Of a stretch of 64,000 nucleotides of DNA, positions 1 through 6,489 are shown one piece after another (position 1 is the stretch's first letter; each line of letters opens with the position of its first letter). A program made the translations under genes and the position numbers. The DNA lies in NCBI RefSeq assembly GCF_000025305.1, contig NC_013740.1:868001-932000 (forward strand), given 5' to 3'. The stretch is from Acidaminococcus fermentans DSM 20731 (GTDB lineage Bacteria; Bacillota; Negativicutes; Acidaminococcales; Acidaminococcaceae). The notes beneath the pieces are model-generated. The model saw only the letters and a program-made list of their open reading frames with translations, ran no database searches and was not told the DNA's origin.

Positions 1-1265
1 ACATCCTGGCCATTTCTCTGTATGGGTATGGGGGTGCCACGGCTCTTTCTCTGCTGGTGGGGATTATCTGTTACTGGAACCTGGATGGGATTTTCGGGGC
101 CAGTATGACGGCAGGGGAGTTACAGGAAGCCCGGCAGATGTTCCTGTTGCTGCTGTTCAACATTGCGGTGAGCCTTTCCACCATGGTGTTCCGGTCAGTG
201 ATCAATGCCCATGAAAGGTTTCTGTTCCTGAAGGGCCTGGAAACGGTACAATTGATTCTGCAACCGGCATTGGTCATTCTGATTCTCCAGAAGTATCCTA
301 CGGCCATGGCAGTAGCAGTGGCCCAGACAGTGCTGAATGTGGGGCTGATTCTGGCACGGATTTACTACTGTTTTGTCAGGCTGCACATTACCATCCGATT
401 CCATTACTGGAACCAGGATTTGTTCCGTGATTTTAAGAAGTTGGCGCTAAGTGTTTTTGTGGTAACGTTGATTGATCAGGTGTTCTGGAAGACCAATCAG
501 ATCATCCTGGGGATTGTGCAGGGGACGGCGGCAGTGGCTGTGTATTCCATCGCTTCCCTGATCTATATGAATTATATGGCTTTATCCACAGCGATCTCCG
601 GTGTCTATCTGCCCCATATCACAGAAATGGTGGCTCAGAGAAAACCAATGAGGGAGCTGTCTGCTTTATTTATTCAGATCGGCCGCTGGCAGTATTATCT
701 GCTGGCACTGGTGGCTACCGGTTTCATTATTTTCGGCCGGCAGTTTATCCAGCTGTGGGCCGGTAAGGGGTTTGAGGATTCTTATTGGATCACCATCCTG
801 ATCATTCTGCCTTTTACCATCGACCTGATCCAGAACATCGGCCTGGCCATTCTCCAGGCCATGAACCGCTATGATTTCCGGGCGAAGATTTATTTCCTTA
901 CCGGGGTGCTGAATCTGGTGCTGGCTATTCCCTTGGGCATGAAGTACGGCGGCATTGGATGTGCCGTGGCCACTGGATTTTCCATGCTCATGGGGAATGG
1001 TGTGGTGATGAATTATTTCTACAAAAAATATATCGGTCTGGATATTCCTCAATTCTGGAAACAGATTGGACGGATCAGTCTGAGTGTGGGGCTGTGTCTG
1101 GTTGTGGGATATGGAGTGGATCATGTGTTTCCCGGTACCGGAAAACTTGCCTTTCTTCTTAAAATCCTGGGATATACGGTGCTTTATGGAGCCGTGGTGT
1201 ATTTTATGGCCATGAGCCCGGATGAAAAGGAGAAGGTGCGAGGGATTGGGAGGAAGGTTAAGTGA
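1..1265 (+). CDS. Polysaccharide flippase (Wzx/MATE-like), 5' end outside window
   Basis: Multi-pass membrane protein that would flip lipid-linked glycan units across the inner membrane. The visible part is about 420 residues. It contains successive hydrophobic segments separated by short basic loops, and a polysaccharide-biosynthesis C-terminal region (AMNRYDFRAKIYFLTGVLNLVLAIP is the type of loop seen in RfbX/Wzx proteins, cited here only as a landmark near residue 290). The frame is open to the left edge, so the GTG at 57 is not taken as the start and the gene is partial. It ends in a basic tail (EKVRGIGRKVK). No partner gene is visible on the left. The galU remnant 2.5 kb downstream suggests this was once a polysaccharide locus. 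Substrate cannot be predicted. Confidence 0.8.
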   Translation, partial: ILAISLYGYGGATALSLLVGIICYWNLDGIFGASMTAGELQEARQMFLLLLFNIAVSLSTMVFRSVINAHERFLFLKGLETVQLILQPALVILILQKYPTAMAVAVAQTVLNVGLILARIYYCFVRLHITIRFHYWNQDLFRDFKKLALSVFVVTLIDQVFWKTNQIILGIVQGTAAVAVYSIASLIYMNYMALSTAISGVYLPHITEMVAQRKPMRELSALFIQIGRWQYYLLALVATGFIIFGRQFIQLWAGKGFEDSYWITILIILPFTIDLIQNIGLAILQAMNRYDFRAKIYFLTGVLNLVLAIPLGMKYGGIGCAVATGFSMLMGNGVVMNYFYKKYIGLDIPQFWKQIGRISLSVGLCLVVGYGVDHVFPGTGKLAFLLKILGYTVLYGAVVYFMAMSPDEKEKVRGIGRKVK

Positions 1266-1318
1266 GAAGTGAATGTCAACGAAAAAGTAAGTCACGTGAT
1301 TGCCCAAAATTGAGCCAC

Positions 1319-1700
1319 CCAGGGATTCCAAGGGGAAAAGAACGTGGTTAAGGGATTAGGTGGCTAAGTGGTTATGGAACCAGGCTCCTTCTTAGAGTCG
1401 GGTTAAAATCGCCAATTCCAGTCGGATTAAAACAGCCAGTGGCCGGGAAGGGCGTGCCTGCGGCGCACCCCTACAGCGTTGGGGTCGTATGTTGTTTGTT
1501 CGATCGGAGTGGACGGGGATGTCGTTGAACCGACGAATGTGGGCCGGCTAAACGGCCGGTGCCATGCAATGACGTTGACCAGGCGGAGAATATCGTTGTT
1601 ATCCTCAGTTCGACGGAGACGGAGTAGGGGCTACCCGCAGGGGAGCCCATCCCGGCCTCCTGTTTTTTACGTTCAAAGGCAGATGCTCAGCATCTGGTAT
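1319..1700. repeat. Intergenic repeat block, copy 1
   Basis: The first ~165 bases (AGGGATTCC... to ...CCCCTACAGCGTT) match 4081-4245 almost base for base. After a divergent stretch, 1588-1700 matches 4297-4405 and 5903-6016, including GTTCGACGGAGAC and TTCAAAGGCAGATG. It carries a GTAGGGGC...CCCGGCC core like other dispersed repeats in the window. The 580-base gap 1266-1845 contains no convincing gene. An open frame at 1479-1784 lies wholly in this repeat and is not believed. Confidence 0.85.
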
Positions 1701-1703
1701 CCA

Positions 1704-1756
1704 ACCACGCAATGCGAATTAAAACAAAAATATTGTTTTAATTCGCATTGCGTGGT
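1704..1756. other. Long perfect inverted repeat upstream of the ATPase gene
   Basis: Arms 1704-1727 and 1733-1756 are perfectly complementary over 24 bp around a 5-base AT loop (AAATA). The right arm is not followed by a T-run, so it is not an ordinary terminator. It lies 90 bp before the ATPase start, next to a plausible promoter (TTATTG at 1758, TAAAAT at 1782). It could be an operator or a structured RNA. Confidence 0.75.
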
Positions 1757-1845
1757 ATTATTGTCTAATAAAGTACAAGTGTAAAATGGCTTTATGGTTT
1801 TAAGATGGTTGAAGGAGTTGTTGAATTCAGAAGGGAGGAAGATAT

Positions 1846-3048
1846 ATGCGTCTGCTTAAAGTCATTTTTAGAAACGAAGCTATTTTTAAGGAGGGCGTGG
1901 TTGTTGATTTTACCAATGGGAATTCTGTTCGAAAATCTCCTAATGAACCAGATACTCTTCTAAAGGCATTTAAACTGAAAACTGGTATCTATTCCCAGGT
2001 CCTTATGGGCTTTACGGGACTGAATGCCACAGGGAAAACAACGGTGTTGGAAATGCTTTCTGTTGTAGCCCAAGTTTTGTTTAGACATGAAAGCCTCAAT
2101 ATGCCTGCAATCCAAAGTAAATTGGTGAAAGTTGTTTCCAGTCATGTACCTTTTGAATGGGAAGTATTCTTTCTGCATAGGGGTCGTATGTATCGGCTGA
2201 AATCCGAGATTATTGAACAAATAACGGCAGAAGAACCTAACAGGGAATTAAAATTTGTGTATAAGGAAGAGATTCTGCAGGAAAAGAGCTTTTCTTCGGT
2301 TACTCGTAAAACTTTGTTTGATTTTGCAAAGAGTCAATCTTCCCTCCGCTCTCAGATATTGATGGATTCACCTTACCTTCAAGATGATGACAGTATTGCC
2401 TCAAAAATAAAGGATATAAAGGAGAACATTCATCCTCTGGGTCTTGAGACGAATATTAACGTTGCTGCATTCAGAGGAGCACCTCCTGAATTCTTTCTAA
2501 ATGTTTTTGATCCCAATATCAAGAAATTGAACATTACAAAAGGGGAAGATGGTAAAGTAAAATCGGAACTGCTTTTTAAAAACCAGGAAAGAAAAGTTTA
2601 TGGCGGAGATCCTTCTGGCTTGCTGTTTTTTCTTTCAGCAGGAACTATCAAAGGCTTGTCTCTTGGCCCTGTGATCTTGGGTGCGCTAAAAAGCGGCGGA
2701 TATGTTTTTATTGATGAGATAGAAAACCATTTCAATAAAAAGATTGTGGAATGGTTTATGGAATTGTTTTCAGATACTCGGACCAATCCTTATGGAGCCT
2801 GTCTGGTTTTTTCTACTCATTACCCTGAGCTTTTGGATACTATGGATCGAATGGATAATATTTATATTACCAGGAGAGATAAAGAGAATTTCTGCAGCTG
2901 TGTTCGCTATAGTGATATGATCAAGAGAAATGAGCTGTCAAAGAGCAGAGTGATTCTTGAAAATGCCATTGGTGGCACAGCGCCCCGTTTCCAGGATTTG
3001 CAGGCTGCCAAAAACGTAATTGCTGATTTTGTAAGAAAGGGGGAATAG
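1846..3048 (+). CDS. AAA/ABC-type ATPase of a two-gene defence pair (RloA/AriA-like)
   Basis: 400-residue ABC-class ATPase of the AAA15/AAA21 type used as the sensor/motor in RloAB, PARIS and OLD-like anti-phage modules. Seen: Walker A GLNATGKTT around residue 58, an LSAGTIKGLSLGP signature-like stretch near 264, Walker B YVFIDEIENH near 285, and a switch histidine in FSTHYPELLD near 325. Start chosen at ATG 1846, after GGGAGGAAG. The next gene begins 2 bases after its stop, so the two are co-transcribed. Base composition is far more AT-rich than the flanking genes, pointing to acquisition by transfer. Family membership is inferred from motifs. The exact defence-system name needs a profile search. 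Confidence 0.75.
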   Translation: MRLLKVIFRNEAIFKEGVVVDFTNGNSVRKSPNEPDTLLKAFKLKTGIYSQVLMGFTGLNATGKTTVLEMLSVVAQVLFRHESLNMPAIQSKLVKVVSSHVPFEWEVFFLHRGRMYRLKSEIIEQITAEEPNRELKFVYKEEILQEKSFSSVTRKTLFDFAKSQSSLRSQILMDSPYLQDDDSIASKIKDIKENIHPLGLETNINVAAFRGAPPEFFLNVFDPNIKKLNITKGEDGKVKSELLFKNQERKVYGGDPSGLLFFLSAGTIKGLSLGPVILGALKSGGYVFIDEIENHFNKKIVEWFMELFSDTRTNPYGACLVFSTHYPELLDTMDRMDNIYITRRDKENFCSCVRYSDMIKRNELSKSRVILENAIGGTAPRFQDLQAAKNVIADFVRKGE

Positions 3049-3050
3049 CA

Positions 3051-3605
3051 TTGTCAGCTTTGGATCAGTACTCATATTTATTTTTCGTATGCGAAGGAAA
3101 AAATGAAGAAGCGATTGTAAAATGGCTGGCTGAAGCGGACGCAATCGATTTCCCCAAAAAGCAGTATTCCCTTGATTTCTGCAGAGCACGAACGAAAAGT
3201 ACCCGACCTAAAATACTACGAGCAGCGACCCAATTTGATTATGGTGGGCCGGTTGCCATAATTTATGTTTGTGATTCTCATGGAGAGAAATGGTCAGTGG
3301 GGAAAGATTGCATGGGGAATGAAATTCCGGTAATAAAGATAGTAACAAGTCCGGAAATCGAGATTCTTCTGGTTCATAAGGCTCATTGTATTGAGAAATG
3401 GAAAAGTGCCCGGGCAAAAAATCCAAAACTCCATGTATCAGCTTTTTGCAGGCAGATGTTCAAGATGGATGTAAAAAATGGCGAAAACTTTGTACAACAG
3501 TTTTCGTCAGTTAAAGATTTCAAAAAAATCTGTCTAGAATATAAAAGTGCCTCCGACAGCCGAAAATTCAAGAACGAGTTGACATGGTATGATTTGTTGA
3601 AGTAA
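3051..3605 (+). CDS. TOPRIM-like effector partner (RloB/DUF4435-like)
   Basis: 184-residue protein following the ATPase. The N-terminus YLFFVCEGKNEEAIVKWL has the hydrophobic-strand-then-EG pattern of TOPRIM-fold nucleases (Glu15). VAIIYVCDSHGEKW near residue 67 would supply the acidic second motif. The segment TSPEIEILLVHK near residue 99 resembles the conserved NPEIE/SNPCFE region of RloB-type proteins. By analogy with RloAB and PARIS this would be the nuclease or toxic effector released by the ATPase. The start is TTG 3051, with a GGGGG purine run just upstream inside the end of the ATPase gene. It shares the low G+C of its partner. Function is inferred. Confidence 0.6.
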   Translation: MSALDQYSYLFFVCEGKNEEAIVKWLAEADAIDFPKKQYSLDFCRARTKSTRPKILRAATQFDYGGPVAIIYVCDSHGEKWSVGKDCMGNEIPVIKIVTSPEIEILLVHKAHCIEKWKSARAKNPKLHVSAFCRQMFKMDVKNGENFVQQFSSVKDFKKICLEYKSASDSRKFKNELTWYDLLK

Positions 3606-3611
3606 AAAATA

Positions 3612-3740
3612 ATGCGGAACATTTCTATTGAGAAAATAAAAGAATTTGCGCATCGGCAAGGAATTGGAATTGTAGTTGGCAGGCTGCAGCATGACGGAAT
3701 GATTTCTTTCCGGACTTATAATCAGTATAAGAGCAAATAG
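3612..3740 (+). pseudogene. Remnant: C-terminal tail of a HigA-ImmA antitoxin
   Basis: These 42 codons end in a stop and are nearly the same as the last ~48 residues of the intact HigA-ImmA protein at 4794-5846. Shared runs include SIEKIK, FA-QGIG and GRLQHDGMI, and both end NQYKSK. There is a two-residue deletion (GIGIVVG versus GIGAGIVIG) and the tail is shorter. Everything upstream, including the DNA-binding and protease domains, is missing. It is the 3' stump of a second copy of the gene, left behind by recombination or by insertion of the ATPase/TOPRIM pair. Confidence 0.85.
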
Positions 3741-3778
3741 GGAGCTTGATCGATTAAGCGGGCCATTGGGGGAGAAGG

Positions 3779-4069
3779 ATGGCGCCTAGCCGGTTTGCGG
3801 CTCTGGGGCGGTATGTGATTACCCCGGAAGTGTTCGATATCCTGGAAGAAACCCGGCCTGGCAAAGGAGGGGAAATCCAGCTAACGGATGCCCTGCGGGT
3901 CATGGCCCATATGGGGCATGTGTATGCGTACAATTTCCAGGGGAAAAGGTATGATACCGGGGATAAATTGGGGTATTTGAAGTCTGTGGTGGAATTTGCT
4001 TTGAGAAGGGATGACCTGGGGCCGGGGTTCCGGGAGTATCTGCGGGAACTTGTTAATGTTCAGCTGTGA
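3779..4069 (+). pseudogene. galU: Remnant: 3' end of galU (UTP-glucose-1-phosphate uridylyltransferase)
   Basis: 96 codons match the last third of GalU: APSRFAALGRYVITPEVFDI followed by GKGGEIQLTDAL and the KRYDTGDKLGYLKS substrate-binding region. A normal GalU is about 290 residues. Here the nucleotide-binding N-terminal two thirds are absent, and an in-frame stop (3755-3757) lies just upstream. G+C is high, like the flippase gene and unlike the neighbouring accessory genes. It therefore looks like a leftover of the original polysaccharide locus. Confidence 0.85.
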
Positions 4070-4080
4070 CCACCCACGAA

Positions 4081-4405
4081 ACAGGGATTCCGAGGGAAAA
4101 GAACGTGGTTAAGGGATTAGGTGGCTAAGTGGTTATGGAACCAGGCTCCTTCTTAGAGTCGGGTTAAAATCGCCAATTCCAGTCGGATCAAAACAGCCAG
4201 TGGCCGGGAAGGGCGTGCCTGCGGCGCACCCCTACAGCGTTGAGGGCGGATGGCGTTTCTTCAATCGAGTGGACGAGGTTGCCGGTGAACCGGAGAACCT
4301 CATTGTTATCCTCAGTTCGACGGAGACGGCGTAGGGGCTTCCCGGGGGAGCCCGTCCCGGCCTCCGTTTTTTGTATTCAAAGGCAGATGTGGGAGCATCT
4401 GGTAT
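4081..4405. repeat. Intergenic repeat block, copy 2
   Basis: Close copy of 1319-1700, in the same orientation. It starts ACAGGGATTCC, diverges after CTACAGCGTTG, and matches again from ATTGTTATCCTCAGTTCGAC to the GCATCTGGTAT end. It sits between the galU stump and the higBA promoter. The gap 4070-4477 holds no other gene. Confidence 0.85.
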
Positions 4406-4418
4406 TATTCTTCTACTC

Positions 4419-4447
4419 TTGCATATTCTGAAAAAATATGGTAAAGT
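4419..4447 (+). promoter_or_regulatory. Predicted promoter of the HigBA-like operon
   Basis: TTGCAT (4419-4424), 17-base spacer, TAAAGT (4442-4447). It lies directly downstream of repeat block copy 2 and about 30 bases before the toxin start. Confidence 0.5.
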
Positions 4448-4477
4448 AAAATTAACCTTAGAGGTAAATGAGGTGAC

Positions 4478-4777
4478 GTGTTGGATGTCCGGTATAAGAA
4501 CAAGAAATTGCAGAAGATATGCACAGATGCAGAGACAGCGCGGGCTTCTTATGGCAACGAGATGGCGCGTAAGCTTCATTTAAGAATAGATCAATTGGAG
4601 GCTGCAGATTCCATTCAAGAATTAATATTGAATCATATTGGTCGGTGCCATGGGCTGAGCGGAAATCGTCAAGGACAGTATGCCATGGATTTAGCACAGC
4701 CATATCGGTTGATTTTCAAGGAAGTGGAATCAGGAATCCAGATTGTTATGGTTATGGAAATTGTGGATTACCATTGA
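4478..4777 (+). CDS. higB: RelE/HigB-family toxin
   Basis: 99-residue small basic protein of the HigB plasmid-maintenance-killer family: LDVRYKNKKLQKICTD at the N-terminus, GRCHGLSGNRQGQYAMDL in the middle (HxL..R.G.w..d pattern) and PYRLIFKE...VMEIVDYH at the end. Such proteins are ribosome-associated mRNA endonucleases restrained by the antitoxin encoded just downstream. The start is taken as GTG 4478, with TTG 4481 as an alternative; GAGGTGA lies upstream. The antitoxin gene begins 16 bases after the stop. Gene order toxin-then-antitoxin is normal for HigBA. Confidence 0.8.
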   Translation: MLDVRYKNKKLQKICTDAETARASYGNEMARKLHLRIDQLEAADSIQELILNHIGRCHGLSGNRQGQYAMDLAQPYRLIFKEVESGIQIVMVMEIVDYH

Positions 4778-4793
4778 AGAGGAGGTGATCATT

Positions 4794-5846
4794 GTGTTGG
4801 AGGAAAGCAGACATTACATTGCAACGCCGCCAGGAGCTACAATAAAGGAACAGATTGTAGATCGGGGGATGACTCAAAAAGAGTTTGCTATCCGTATGGG
4901 AATGTCGGAAAAACATATCAGCAAGCTAATCAATGGCGATGTGCATTTAACGCCGGATGTGGCTGAACGGTTAGAATTGGTCCTGGGAATCCCTGCTTCT
5001 TTTTGGAATAAACTGGAAGCTATTTATCAGGAGAAACTGGTAAAGGTCAGAAGAGACACAGAGCTGGAGCAGGAAGAAAGTGTTGCAAAGAGATATCCTT
5101 ATAAGGATATCTGCAGATGGCTGGGGCATGAACCTTCCCGTAAAAAAGGGCAGGAAGTCATTGACCTTTGCCGCTTCTTTGAAGTAAGTCGTTTACAGGT
5201 TTTAGAGAACCAGGCTCTAACACCTATTGCCTGCCGAAAAATGGGAGATACGGAGAAAAGCCATTATATTCTTTTATCTTTGGCTCAGCTGGCCAAACGA
5301 CAAGCTCGGGACATGGACGTGGCTGCGTTTAGCAAAGAAAAAATGAAAAAGGTTATAACAGAAATTCGCAGACTCACAGCCAAGATAAGTCTGGATTTTA
5401 AAGAACAACTTATTCATGTGTTTAAAGGCTGTGGTGTGGCATTGGTTTTTTTGCCAGAAGTAAGAGGCTCCTTCCTTCATGGAATTACCTTTGAGGGAGA
5501 AAACCATAAAGTCGTCCTGGGGATTGGTTTGCGGGGCAAAGATGCAGATCGTTTCTGGTTCAGTCTCTTTCATGAAATTGCCCATATTTTGTTGGGCCAT
5601 ATTTATCAGGAAAAAGGCATTTCTGAAGAGGATGAAGCCAGTGCCAATGCCATGGCCGCTGATTTACTGATTCCGAGGGAGTCAATTAGAAAGTTTTATA
5701 ACGAGAGATTATTTTCCATTGAAAAAATAAAGAAATTTGCTGATGAACAGGGAATTGGAGCAGGAATCGTAATTGGCAGGTTGCAGCATGACGGAATGAT
5801 ACCTTTTCACATGTATAATCAGTATAAGAGTAAATACGGAGTTTAA
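4794..5846 (+). CDS. higA: HigA-type HTH antitoxin fused to an ImmA/IrrE metallopeptidase
   Basis: 350-residue protein. Residues ~15-70 form a helix-turn-helix of the HigA/XRE type (GMTQKEFAIRMGMSEKHISK, then LTPDVAERLELVLGIPASFW). The C-terminal half is an ImmA/IrrE-like zinc peptidase with HEIAHILLGH near residue 260 and a downstream acidic EDEASANAMAADLLIP. Expected role: neutralise HigB and repress the operon. The protease domain might allow regulated cleavage, as with ImmA of ICEBs1 (inference). Start GTG 4794 follows GAGGAGGTGATC; the frame is open further upstream but without a ribosome site. G+C is lower than in the surrounding core genes. A near-identical C-terminal stump lies at 3612-3740. 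Confidence 0.8.
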   Translation: MLEESRHYIATPPGATIKEQIVDRGMTQKEFAIRMGMSEKHISKLINGDVHLTPDVAERLELVLGIPASFWNKLEAIYQEKLVKVRRDTELEQEESVAKRYPYKDICRWLGHEPSRKKGQEVIDLCRFFEVSRLQVLENQALTPIACRKMGDTEKSHYILLSLAQLAKRQARDMDVAAFSKEKMKKVITEIRRLTAKISLDFKEQLIHVFKGCGVALVFLPEVRGSFLHGITFEGENHKVVLGIGLRGKDADRFWFSLFHEIAHILLGHIYQEKGISEEDEASANAMAADLLIPRESIRKFYNERLFSIEKIKKFADEQGIGAGIVIGRLQHDGMIPFHMYNQYKSKYGV

Positions 5847-5888
5847 TTGGATAGGAGAGTGCGGCCCACATGGGCCACACTCTGCAGG

Positions 5889-6016
5889 GCGTTGACCAGG
5901 CGGAGAATATCGTTGTTAGCATTAGTTCGACGGAGACGGTGTAGGGGCTTCCCGGAGGGGAGTCCGTCCCGGCCTCCGATTTTTTTGTTCAAAGGCAGAT
6001 GCCCGGCATCTGGCAT
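5889..6016. repeat. Intergenic repeat block, copy 3 (second half only)
   Basis: Matches the later part of copy 1: GCGTTGACCAGGCGGAGAAT, then TTCGACGGAGACGG, GTAGGGGCTTCCCGG and the closing TTCAAAGGCAGATG...GCATCTGG. The gap 5847-6489 (640 bases) has no convincing gene. It holds this repeat, a perfect palindrome and two direct repeats. Confidence 0.8.
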
Positions 6017-6135
6017 CCTTTGGCGTGAGACGGGAGATGCTGAGCGGGAGGCGGTGTTTGCCTATACGGGTGGCCTGACTCTGTATTGTTATTTATGGGC
6101 GATGCCTTTTTTATAGAAATATCAAGATAACTGTC

Positions 6136-6165
6136 TTACCTCAAAAATCGCGATTTTTGAGGTAA
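6136..6165. other. 30-bp perfect palindrome
   Basis: Each half is 15 bases (left half TTACCTCAAAAATCG) with no spacer. A further half-like copy, TGACCTCAAATTTTGCG, begins at 6177. It is 320 bases before cas3 and 290 after higA. No T-run follows, so a protein-binding operator is more likely than a terminator. Confidence 0.7.
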
Positions 6166-6191
6166 ACCTATTTTCTGACCTCAAATTTTGC

Positions 6192-6417
6192 GGATTTTGC
6201 GGTGTGGGATTAACGGATGGGCGAGCTGCCCGGCGTGCAGCTCCTACGGCATTGGAACCGGATGCTGGATACAACGATTTTCGAGGATTTTGCGGTTTGA
6301 GATTAACGGATGGGCGGGCTTGTCAGTTTGTCCAGAAACGGGCGCATCGGGCGACACGGCTTTGCCGGTCTTGATTCTCCTTTACGGCATTGGAGCCGGA
6401 TGATGGATACAACGATT
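6192..6417. repeat. Two imperfect direct repeats upstream of cas3
   Basis: 6192-6279 and 6285-6417 both start GGATTTTGCGGT, contain GATTAACGGATGGGCG and end TACGGCATTGGA.CCGGATG followed by GGATACAACGATT. The second copy has about 45 extra bases in the middle. No coding potential is credited. Confidence 0.75.
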
Positions 6418-6489
6418 GAGGAACTATTTTTAAACTGGGAGTTTTTTTACATAGCTGGTGTGGTATAGTTGAGGGAGAAAAAGGAGGGG

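Noticed and set aside
1479-1784. 101-residue frame between the flippase and the ATPase
   Set aside because: It lies in the repeat block and the inverted repeat. The other block copies do not preserve the frame.
1319-6016. Insertion sequence or transposon ends
   Set aside because: The repeat blocks are all in direct orientation. No transposase or integrase frame and no target-site duplication were seen.
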